NCBI GenBank assembly: GCA_017396055.1
Contig: JAFQND010000002.1
Span: 1 to 5,052, forward strand
DNA: 5,052 nucleotides
Direction: 5' to 3'
Source: Oscillospiraceae bacterium
Lineage (GTDB): Bacteria > Bacillota > Clostridia > Oscillospirales > Ruminococcaceae
In this document: piece after piece, positions 1 through 5,052 of the stretch
How positions within the stretch are numbered: position 1 is the stretch's first letter
How the letters are laid out: every line of letters starts with the position of its first letter
Position numbers and translations under genes: made by a program
Notes under the pieces: generated by a model
What the model saw: the letters and a program-made list of their open reading frames with translations, nothing else
The model's database searches: none
What the model was told of the DNA's origin: nothing

Positions 1-1130
1 GGGGCGTCGAAGTAATAGTCGCGGTACTGGTCATGGATGCCGTACATATAGCCCAGCTCCTGCATGGTATCGGAGAATTCCTTCATGCCTTCCCAGCCGC
101 CGGCAGCGATGCATGCAGGCAGATAATCGGGATGCTTGTTGTCATAACCGGGATCAGCCCAACCGTCCATATGGTAGTACAGTTTGTCAACGCCCAGAGC
201 CTTGTAATTGCGGACCTCAGCGGTTCTGACTGCAAAGGGAGTCAGCGAGTTGTTCTTGTCGGGAGCCTCGGGATCAAAGAAATCGGAATCGGGAGAAACA
301 TAGGTCTTGATGCCCTTATGTACAAAGCCGCAGCCGATCAGCTTGTCAACGCCGGGGTTGCGGATAGCCTTTTCGGCAAGGGTCATGAAGTGACCGGTCT
401 CCTTGACGTAAGCGCGATAGACTTTGCACAGGTCATTATGGTCGCACTCACCCAGGAAGGTATAGCGGACGGTACGGCGGTAATCCATCTTGCCGAGGCT
501 GGGCAGCCAACGGAAGGACAGATGGGTATAAGGGCCGCCTGCAGGATGGTCAACATCATAAGCGCCGTCCCAGGGAGTCTGGTTGATGGCGATATAGCCG
601 GCATCCTTGCGGATCTGGCCGAACCAAGGCATGTATGCGGCAACGCTGCAGAACTGGCCGCCGAAGTGGAGCTTTTTGAACTCTACGGGCCAGTCGTTGG
701 GAACCAGCAGGCCCTGACCGACGGTCATGACGCTGTAGCCGCCCTCATCGGCAAAGTCCATGGGACCGGGCCAGACAACGCCCTTTACATCCAGGCCGTC
801 ATCGCACAGGGGAACAAACTCAAAATATACGTCTCCGGTGCTGATCTCAGCCCAGACGATCGTCTCGAAAGAGAAAGGAATCTCACTTCTGCCGTCGGGG
901 AAAGCACGGAAGGTGGACTTGATGCCGTCACCGACACCGGTCTTCCAGACGCTGTGGCGGATCTCCATCGATTCGGAGAATTTCTTTTCGGTGCCGTCGT
1001 TCAGAAGAATACGGGGAACAAAATCTGCGGCAGTAGCCCATACGCGGCCGTCTGCTTCCACTGTGAAGCCAAGGGTCTCGGTGTTCAGGCTCAGTACAAC
1101 TTTGCCGCCGTTTACAGTAATCACGCTCAT
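1..1130 (-). CDS. GH129-like (GH101-related) glycoside hydrolase, 3' end missing
   Basis: This is the N-terminal 376 codons of a minus-strand gene that runs off the left edge. The ATG (1128-1130) is preceded by AGGAGG (1137-1142) with a 6-nt spacer, and the frame is open to the edge. The first ~240 residues look like beta-rich sugar-hydrolase N-terminal domain sequence. A likely TIM-barrel begins near residue 255. The most telling stretch is at residues 318-338: YYHMDGW, then GYDNKHPD and YLP, followed by GGWEG (344-348) and HDQYRDYY (366-373). From memory this resembles the catalytic core of GH129 alpha-N-acetylgalactosaminidases (Pfam family related to GH101), and Asp322 is my candidate nucleophile. 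No signal peptide is visible, so the enzyme is probably cytoplasmic and acts on imported glycans. It may instead be another uncharacterised GH101/GH129-clan hydrolase. The family call is moderately sure; the substrate is an inference. Confidence 0.62.
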   Translation of the reverse strand, partial: MSVITVNGGKVVLSLNTETLGFTVEADGRVWATAADFVPRILLNDGTEKKFSESMEIRHSVWKTGVGDGIKSTFRAFPDGRSEIPFSFETIVWAEISTGDVYFEFVPLCDDGLDVKGVVWPGPMDFADEGGYSVMTVGQGLLVPNDWPVEFKKLHFGGQFCSVAAYMPWFGQIRKDAGYIAINQTPWDGAYDVDHPAGGPYTHLSFRWLPSLGKMDYRRTVRYTFLGECDHNDLCKVYRAYVKETGHFMTLAEKAIRNPGVDKLIGCGFVHKGIKTYVSPDSDFFDPEAPDKNNSLTPFAVRTAEVRNYKALGVDKLYYHMDGWADPGYDNKHPDYLPACIAAGGWEGMKEFSDTMQELGYMYGIHDQYRDYYFDA

Positions 1131-1136
1131 AATTTT

Positions 1137-1142
1137 CCTCCT
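1137..1142 (-). promoter_or_regulatory. Ribosome binding site of the glycoside hydrolase gene
   Basis: The minus strand reads AGGAGG, ending 6 nt before the ATG at 1130. It fixes the start of the leftward gene, for which no better-placed start codon is seen upstream. Confidence 0.85.
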
Positions 1143-1151
1143 GTTAATTCG

Positions 1152-1168
1152 GTGCGCACGAAACGCGC
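1152..1168. promoter_or_regulatory. Short dyad in the leader of the glycoside hydrolase gene, possible operator
   Basis: Two GCGC arms (1154-1157 and 1165-1168) flank ACGAAAC, and the left arm sits in the perfect 8-bp palindrome GTGCGCAC (1152-1159). The element lies just downstream of the predicted start site of the hydrolase gene, where a sugar-responsive repressor could bind. The arms are short and GC-only, so chance is a real alternative. Confidence 0.2.
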
Positions 1169-1195
1169 TGAAATGGAAGTATCAAAACTATATTC

Positions 1196-1224
1196 ATTGT
1201 AACATATTCCCCCTGCCCGTACAA
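1196..1224 (-). promoter_or_regulatory. Probable promoter of the leftward glycoside hydrolase gene
   Basis: On the minus strand, TTGTAC (plus coordinates 1219-1224) is followed after 17 nt by TACAAT (1196-1201). A TG lies one base upstream of the -10, giving an extended -10 (TGTTACAAT). The -35 is weak, with only the TTG in place, but the extended -10 and the exact spacing compensate. Transcription would start near 1189, giving a leader of about 58 nt. The site does not overlap the rightward promoter. Confidence 0.6.
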
Positions 1225-1260
1225 GTGGAAAATACCCCAAAGTTTTTATGCAAAAATCTA

Positions 1261-1290
1261 TTGACAGGATAACCGTACTACGCTTATAAT
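1261..1290 (+). promoter_or_regulatory. Consensus promoter of the GntR-ABC operon
   Basis: Both hexamers match the vegetative sigma consensus perfectly: TTGACA (1261-1266) and TATAAT (1285-1290), separated by 18 nt. An A/T-rich stretch at 1240-1260 directly upstream could act as an UP element. Transcription should start near 1297, giving a leader of about 45 nt before the GTG at 1342. A promoter this strong would give high expression unless repressed, which fits the operator-like repeats over and beside its -10. Confidence 0.85.
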
Positions 1291-1294
1291 ACAG
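1271..1294 (+). repeat. Direct repeat, copy 1 (24 bp, overlaps -10)
   Basis: This is the first of two 24-bp copies that match at 20 of 24 positions and share AACCGTA at the start and ATAATACAG at the end. It spans most of the promoter spacer and all of the -10 element. The second copy begins exactly 30 bp later, close to three helical turns, so two bound dimers would sit on the same face of the DNA. Confidence 0.85.
1275..1292. promoter_or_regulatory. Operator-like dyad 1 for the GntR regulator
   Basis: GTACTA-N6-TAATAC forms an inverted repeat with 5 of 6 arm positions paired. It covers the TATAAT -10 box, so a bound protein would block RNA polymerase. That the adjacent YtrA-type regulator binds here is inferred from position and from the common autoregulation of this family. 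Confidence 0.65.
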
Positions 1295-1300
1295 TTGTAG

Positions 1301-1324
1301 AACCGTATTACTCGAATAATACAG
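1301..1324 (+). repeat. Direct repeat, copy 2 (24 bp, downstream of start site)
   Basis: This is the second copy of the 24-bp repeat. It differs from copy 1 at four positions, all in the middle of the element. It lies between the predicted transcription start and the ribosome binding site. Confidence 0.85.
1305..1322. promoter_or_regulatory. Operator-like dyad 2 for the GntR regulator
   Basis: GTATTA-CTCGAA-TAATAC is an almost perfect 18-bp palindrome: all six arm positions pair, and 8 of 9 pairs hold over the full length. It is more symmetric than dyad 1 and may be the higher-affinity site. Its place just after the start site suits a roadblock or a cooperative partner of dyad 1. Confidence 0.7.
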
Positions 1325-1329
1325 CTTAA

Positions 1330-1335
1330 AGGAGG
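1330..1335 (+). promoter_or_regulatory. Ribosome binding site selecting the GTG start of the regulator
   Basis: AGGAGG lies 6 nt before GTG at 1342. No ATG with a comparable site is found in this frame nearby, so the regulator starts at GTG. Confidence 0.85.
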
Positions 1336-1341
1336 GAGACT

Positions 1342-1734
1342 GTGCTGAACTTCAGTGAACTGAAACTGACCGACCGCAGTCCCATTTATCTGCAGCTGAT
1401 ACGATATGTCAAATCCGCCATCGTCAGCGGCAGCGTACAAAACGGCGAAGAGATGCCCTCGCGCCGGCTGCTCTCATCTCTTCTGGGCGTCAATCCCAAC
1501 ACGATTCAGAAGGCCTACCGGCTCATGGAAGAAGAAGGCTTCATCGTCTCTCATGCCGGCTCGGGCAGCATCGTCACCTTTACCGACGAAACCGCAGCAG
1601 CGCTGCGCCGTCAGCTGCTTTTGGAAGATACCCGTGAATATCTCGCTTCGCTGAAAGCCATGGGACTGACGCTGGAAGAAACCGCTTCCCTTCTGAAGGA
1701 AGTATGGAGCGAGGAGAAGGAGGAAAAAGCGTGA
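1342..1734 (+). CDS. GntR-family transcriptional regulator, YtrA subfamily
   Basis: This 130-aa protein has the short architecture of YtrA-type regulators: a winged helix-turn-helix followed by only a short helical tail, with no large ligand-binding domain. Residues 14-80 carry the GntR pattern: PIYLQL at 14-19, then G35 and MPSRR at 38-42. The recognition helix follows as GVNPNTIQKAYRLMEEEGFI (49-68), and a wing with GSGS lies at 73-76. Residues 83-123 are Glu/Leu/Lys-rich helices, probably for dimerisation. Translation starts at GTG behind AGGAGG. The gene leads the operon and its TGA overlaps the GTG of the first membrane protein by 4 nt. YtrA-type regulators usually repress their own ABC transporter operon, in several cases in response to cell-envelope stress or antibiotics. 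The two dyads at 1275-1322 are the likely binding sites. Confidence 0.93.
   Translation: MLNFSELKLTDRSPIYLQLIRYVKSAIVSGSVQNGEEMPSRRLLSSLLGVNPNTIQKAYRLMEEEGFIVSHAGSGSIVTFTDETAAALRRQLLLEDTREYLASLKAMGLTLEETASLLKEVWSEEKEEKA
1718..1723 (+). promoter_or_regulatory. Ribosome binding site selecting the GTG start at 1731
   Basis: AGGAGG sits inside the end of the regulator gene, 7 nt before GTG at 1731. The alternative in-frame ATG at 1704 has only a weak AAGGAAG almost touching it. The GTG start is therefore preferred. Confidence 0.8.
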
Positions 1735-2561
1735 AAAAACTGATCACCATTCTGCAGAACAATACCAAAAACTGGCAGGAAACTGCCGGCCTGACCTTTA
1801 AAAAAGCGCTTCCCACCGCTCTTGCTGTGACCGTGATCACCTTTCTTGCACAGATCGCCGGTGTCTGTTTTTCTCTCCGGGAGGCAGCAAAACTGAACTG
1901 GCTGACCAATACCTATGACTATACCACCGGCGAATCCATCCAGGTACTCTGGGGACCGCGTCTGGAAATCCTGATGTCCAAAGGCGCATGGTTCCCTCTC
2001 TCTGCCGCGGGCTATCTGTTTATCCTTTTGACCATTGCCATGACCCCTGTCCGCATGGCGGGAGGAAACCGGCTGGAAAACGCGCTCAGCCGCATGTCTA
2101 TGGGCGGCTCTGCCCCCTGTATCGGCAGTATCCTCTCCGGATTCAGTTTCAGCCTTTTCTACTGGTCCGCCGAACTGGCAAGTGTTTTTGTTTCTTCGCT
2201 GCTTTACCGTCAGTTTGTTCCCGCCGAGGTACAGCTTCCCCAGCCCGCTTTTCTCGCATTGATCCGCTGGGATGTGCTGAACGGACTTTTCCCCTTTGCC
2301 CGCCCGGGACTTCTTGTTCTGATGCTGCTTGCCGTTCTGACACAGGTGATCTCGGTCACCTGCATTGGCTGGGATATCGCCGAGGGCAGAAGCAGTACCC
2401 TGAGGATCATCATCCTGGTCGTTTTGCTGATCGCCTCTGTTTTTCAGTATCATATCGGGCTTGACAGCCTTGGAAGCTTTTCTCTTTCTTTCACCGCCGC
2501 CGTCTGTCTGACCGCTGACCGGATCCGTCACCGGCTCACCGCCCGAAAGGAGGAGCCATGA
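1731..2561 (+). CDS. ABC-2-like membrane permease subunit, first of pair
   Basis: This is a 276-aa hydrophobic protein starting at GTG. An ATG at 1704 would add 9 residues but lacks a good ribosome binding site. Six membrane helices can be drawn at about residues 27-47, 88-107, 131-158, 187-210, 224-238 and 248-262, with a basic C-terminus (RIRHRLTARK). Between helices 2 and 3 is a polar basic loop (RMAGGNRLENALSRMS, 108-123), which sits where ABC-2 permeases contact their ATPase. No enzyme motif is seen. Its place between a YtrA-type regulator and a second permease plus ATPase makes it a transporter subunit. It overlaps both neighbours by 4 nt. The substrate is unknown, and I do not recognise the exact family. 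Confidence 0.8.
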   Translation: MKKLITILQNNTKNWQETAGLTFKKALPTALAVTVITFLAQIAGVCFSLREAAKLNWLTNTYDYTTGESIQVLWGPRLEILMSKGAWFPLSAAGYLFILLTIAMTPVRMAGGNRLENALSRMSMGGSAPCIGSILSGFSFSLFYWSAELASVFVSSLLYRQFVPAEVQLPQPAFLALIRWDVLNGLFPFARPGLLVLMLLAVLTQVISVTCIGWDIAEGRSSTLRIIILVVLLIASVFQYHIGLDSLGSFSLSFTAAVCLTADRIRHRLTARKEEP

Positions 2562-3349
2562 ACCGGACTTATGTAAAATTTCTTCTGAAACGGGACCTGA
2601 AATATTATCGGATAGCTGTTCCCGCTGTTCTGGTTCTGCTGATTTTCGGACAGTTCTGTTCTTTTGCGGGGCAGCTTCACAGCGCCTACCGGGAACTTCT
2701 CCGAATTGTGATCGATGACCCCGTTCTGCGGATCGGTCATCAGGAACCGGACCCCGATCTGACCGCCGAGTCTCTTTCTGTTCTGTTCAGCGAAAGCGGT
2801 ATGATGACTTCTGCCGTTATCGTCATGATCTTTTTGCTGGCATTGGCAATCCCCTGTTTCCTCACTGATACAAAAGACGGCAAAAACATCGCGACCCAGA
2901 TGCGTCTGCCGATTTCGCGGCTCCATTATGCCGGTGTCAGGCTGCTGCTCCCCACTGCCGTGATGACGGTTTTCCTGTTGGCTGAGCTGATCGTCTGCCT
3001 CTCCTGCTGGGGGATCTATCACCTCGTCATTCCCGCCGAATGTCTGCCCGAAGGTGCCGCTGCCGCTCCGTGGGTATCGGAACTCTGCCGGACATTTTTC
3101 CCGTTTGCTGAACCGGAACGGCTCCCTGCGGCAGCATCGTCTGTTCTCCTTTTTCCCGCGACAGTGCTGCTCATCCTACTCGCAGCCCGCGGAAGGGATA
3201 TTTTCTGTATCAGTACCGGCGTCGCCGCTGTTTCCGGATGCCTTCTGTTCTTTATTCCCGGAATATTAAGCAATATCTTTACCCCCGTCATTACCGTCAT
3301 CACCGTCTTATCCTGCAGCTATGCGATCTGCCGCCGCAAGATCTTCTGA
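2558..3349 (+). CDS. ABC-2-like membrane permease subunit, second of pair
   Basis: This 263-aa protein starts at the ATG in an ATGA overlap, with AGGAGG at 2548-2553 and a short 4-nt spacer. A basic amphipathic N-terminus (residues 3-18, with FLLKRDLKYY) leads into about six membrane helices, near 19-38, 82-102, 127-151, 194-210, 216-233 and 236-257. A large loop (about 39-81) follows helix 1. The loop between helices 2 and 3 reads TDTKDGKNIATQMRLPISR (103-121). It has the charged-then-LPxSR pattern typical of ABC-2 type permeases, where it couples to the nucleotide-binding domain. The protein ends in a cytoplasmic CRRKIF tail. It probably pairs with the preceding permease and is driven by the ATPase encoded 12 nt downstream. 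Transport direction is probably export, by family; the substrate is unknown. Confidence 0.83.
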   Translation: MNRTYVKFLLKRDLKYYRIAVPAVLVLLIFGQFCSFAGQLHSAYRELLRIVIDDPVLRIGHQEPDPDLTAESLSVLFSESGMMTSAVIVMIFLLALAIPCFLTDTKDGKNIATQMRLPISRLHYAGVRLLLPTAVMTVFLLAELIVCLSCWGIYHLVIPAECLPEGAAAAPWVSELCRTFFPFAEPERLPAAASSVLLFPATVLLILLAARGRDIFCISTGVAAVSGCLLFFIPGILSNIFTPVITVITVLSCSYAICRRKIF

Positions 3350-3361
3350 GGAGGGAATATC

Positions 3362-4102
3362 ATGCTTGAAATCTGCAACATCTCCAAATATTATGGCTTT
3401 ACAGCCGCTGTCCGTTCTGTCTCCTTTTCCGCAAAAGGCGGCGAGATCATCGGACTTCTGGGCGAAAACGGCGCCGGCAAAACCACACTGATCAAGATCA
3501 TCATAGGTTTTCTGCCCTATGAAAAGAATGGAGCAGTTCTGCTCGACGGCGCTCCCATCCGACAGGAAAATCGTGCCCGGATCGCCTATGCCTCCAGTGA
3601 ACACACCTTCTTCGGCGGTCTGACTCCGAAGGAACATCTGGAATTTTACAAAGCCGTCTATCCCAAATTTGACCAGGAGCGATTCTCACTGCTGATGGAA
3701 TTTTTCGGTCTGCCCATGAACAAGGCGGTCCGTCACTTCTCTCTGGGTATGAAAAATCAGTTTGAGGTCACCCTCGCTCTCAGCCAGGGCGCCGATTATA
3801 TTCTGATGGATGAACCTTTTTCCGGCAGCGATATCTTCGGCAGAGAGGATTTTTATAAACTGATGCTGGCGATCCTGCGCCCCGATGAAACCGTCATTCT
3901 TTCGACCCATCTGATCGAAGAGGTGCGCTATCTGCTGACCCGCGTTCTGGTCATCCAGAAAGGGGAACTCATTGCCGACAAAGATCTGTCCGAGCTGGAG
4001 GAAGAAGGGATCGAACTGACCGAATGGCTCAAAAAAGTCACCGGCCGGACCGGTTCCCGTGCCGCCGAACTGATTCGGAAAATAGAGGAGGGAGATTCAT
4101 GA
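3362..4102 (+). CDS. ABC transporter ATP-binding protein
   Basis: This 246-aa protein is a single cytoplasmic nucleotide-binding domain that should power the two preceding permeases. Walker A is GENGAGKTT (34-42), with K40 and T41 as phosphate-binding residues. Walker B is YILMDE (146-151), with E151 as the catalytic glutamate. The D-loop is SGSD (154-157) and the switch histidine is H183 in STH. The signature is the variant FSLGMK (126-131) rather than LSGGQ, as is common in exporters of this type. The Q-loop position appears to hold Glu (E80 in YASSEH) in place of Gln, which is also seen in YtrB-like ATPases. The C-terminal tail (about 205-246) is short, charged and helical. AGGAGG (3349-3354) overlaps the stop of the upstream gene, 7 nt before the ATG. 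The gene ends in an ATGA overlap with the next gene. Confidence 0.95.
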   Translation: MLEICNISKYYGFTAAVRSVSFSAKGGEIIGLLGENGAGKTTLIKIIIGFLPYEKNGAVLLDGAPIRQENRARIAYASSEHTFFGGLTPKEHLEFYKAVYPKFDQERFSLLMEFFGLPMNKAVRHFSLGMKNQFEVTLALSQGADYILMDEPFSGSDIFGREDFYKLMLAILRPDETVILSTHLIEEVRYLLTRVLVIQKGELIADKDLSELEEEGIELTEWLKKVTGRTGSRAAELIRKIEEGDS

Positions 4103-5052
4103 GAAAATGGCTCTATGCCGCAGTTTCACTCCTTTGCGCCGCTGTCTTCGCGCTGATTTTCATGGGTTCTGCTCTCATGGAGCATAAAAGCAAAATGCCC
4201 GCTGTCCTTGACATGCAGATCGGTGAAATATCCGATTTTGCTCCGGTCAGGATCGATATGCAGCTGTCAGACGGCGAATTCAACAATCGTCACTGGTGGG
4301 ACCAGACCGTCAGTTTTGACGAAAGCGTTCATACACAAAGCCTCTTTCACTCTCAGATCGCGCCTTCTCAGCGGGAGATCTCCCGCCACAGTACCACCCT
4401 TCAGGCACAGAACTGGATCTGGGAACAGCTTCTGGAGCCGGAGACAAGCGGCGTCTATTATGTCAAAGACGTAATAGACCGGTATTCCTATTCTGTTTCC
4501 ATCTGGGAGGAATGGGATGACCGGATAATGGTCACCGAAGTGGACTTTCCCTGGTTCTGGTCGGCAGTCGGCAGCACCGACTCTGTCACGGTCGAAAACT
4601 ATGGTGCCAACGGTTACCACACAAGCACAGGCACCTCTGAACTGAGCGCTTCGATGAACCTTATCCGCGCAAACGGCGACTATTATTTCACCCTGCCCAA
4701 CTGGTTCCATAACAGGCATGTTTTCGACGAACATGGCAACGAGCTGGAAGTGATCGCCTACGGCGGCAGCTCGGGCATCTTCCGCTTGATGCTGGACGAA
4801 GAAGGGGAACCCGTCTATGATTATGACGAAAACGGCGAAGGAAGCGGTCTTGCACAGGCCGAACAGCTCTTTGCCCTGCCCATCTCAAACGGCCTTGACA
4901 ATATTGTCCTCCGCCTTGACCACCTGGAAAAGCTGCAGCTTTTAAGCCTTCTGACCTCCGAAAACGGTGTTCTGACCCTGCGGCTTTTCGACATCGGCAC
5001 CGGTACCTGCAGTGATCCTATCCCGCTGGGCAGCGCTTTCGTCAACGAAAAA
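4099..5052 (+). CDS. Unrecognised membrane-anchored extracytoplasmic protein, 3' end missing
   Basis: The frame is open from ATG 4099 to the window edge (318 codons), with AGGAGG (4086-4091) 7 nt upstream and an ATGA overlap with the ATPase gene. This arrangement makes it part of the operon. Residues 1-4 are basic (MRKW) and 5-27 form one hydrophobic helix, an uncleaved signal anchor or signal peptide. C13 does not sit in a proper lipobox, since the residues before it are S-L-L. The remainder is hydrophilic, acidic and aromatic-rich, for example WEEWDD (136-141) and FPWFW (150-154). It has no further membrane helix in the visible part and is presumably outside the membrane. I do not recognise the family. 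Its position suggests an accessory, sensory or substrate-binding partner of the transporter, analogous to the extra subunits of some ytr-like operons. That role is inference. Confidence 0.8.
   Translation, partial: MRKWLYAAVSLLCAAVFALIFMGSALMEHKSKMPAVLDMQIGEISDFAPVRIDMQLSDGEFNNRHWWDQTVSFDESVHTQSLFHSQIAPSQREISRHSTTLQAQNWIWEQLLEPETSGVYYVKDVIDRYSYSVSIWEEWDDRIMVTEVDFPWFWSAVGSTDSVTVENYGANGYHTSTGTSELSASMNLIRANGDYYFTLPNWFHNRHVFDEHGNELEVIAYGGSSGIFRLMLDEEGEPVYDYDENGEGSGLAQAEQLFALPISNGLDNIVLRLDHLEKLQLLSLLTSENGVLTLRLFDIGTGTCSDPIPLGSAFVNEK

Noticed and set aside
1179..1196. Possible third GntR operator near the leftward promoter
   Set aside because: It matches GTATTA-N6-TAATAC at only 8 of 12 arm positions and is not palindromic, which is within chance for A/T-rich DNA.
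33..1202. 389-codon plus-strand open frame across the left part of the window
   Set aside because: It is antisense to the hydrolase gene, has no ribosome binding site, runs into the intergenic promoter region, and its translation lacks recognisable domains. The minus-strand frame has a clear start, ribosome binding site and family motifs.
1704..1730. Alternative ATG start for the first permease, nine residues upstream
   Set aside because: The ATG at 1704 has only a weak purine run almost touching it. GTG 1731 has AGGAGG at 7 nt and forms the same 4-nt overlap seen at other junctions of this operon.
1611..2531. 306-codon minus-strand open frame opposite the regulator end and first permease
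   Set aside because: Its translation is a Gln/Lys/Asp/Gly-rich mixture typical of the antisense of a hydrophobic membrane protein. It has no supported start, while the plus-strand genes are chained by overlaps and ribosome binding sites.
4111..4140. Lipoprotein lipobox at Cys13 of the last protein
   Set aside because: The residues before the Cys are S-L-L, which lacks the small residue needed at -1, and the hydrophobic stretch continues well past the Cys, so a plain membrane anchor fits better.
4267..4734. 155-codon minus-strand open frame opposite the last gene
   Set aside because: It is an antisense shadow with no ribosome binding site. The plus-strand frame is coupled to the operon and begins with a credible membrane anchor.

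Overview
The window shows two divergent transcription units separated by a 211-bp intergenic region (1131-1341). Compact spacing, near-consensus AGGAGG ribosome binding sites before every gene, consensus sigma-70/sigma-A type promoters, two GTG starts and a YtrA-type GntR/ABC operon suggest a low-to-mid GC Firmicute, perhaps a gut clostridium of the Oscillospirales/Ruminococcaceae type. The taxonomy is inferred from these traits and the overall gene character; no marker gene is present.

Left unit (minus strand, 1-1130): the first 376 codons of a protein that resembles GH129-type (GH101-related) alpha-N-acetylgalactosaminidase-like glycoside hydrolases. It has no signal peptide, and its 3' end lies outside the window. 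It has its own extended -10 promoter at about 1196-1224 and a roughly 58-nt leader.

Right unit (plus strand, 1261-5052): one tightly packed operon. In order it encodes a 130-aa YtrA-subfamily GntR regulator, two six-helix ABC-2-like membrane proteins (276 and 263 aa), an ABC ATPase (246 aa), and the first 318 codons of an unrecognised protein with one N-terminal membrane anchor and a large presumed extracellular domain. Three of the four junctions overlap by 4 nt (GTGA/ATGA) and the other gap is 12 nt, so the genes are probably translationally coupled. The operon promoter is TTGACA-18-TATAAT. Two imperfect direct repeats, each carrying a GTATTA-N6-TAATAC-like dyad, lie exactly 30 bp apart. 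One covers the -10 element and the other lies just downstream of the expected start site, which is the layout of an autorepressed operon.

Working model (inference): the GntR protein represses its own operon until an envelope signal or small molecule appears. The ATPase then powers a heterodimeric permease, and the last protein works with it outside the membrane. The transported substrate cannot be read from the sequence. No RNA genes, CRISPR, insertion sequences or terminators were seen.
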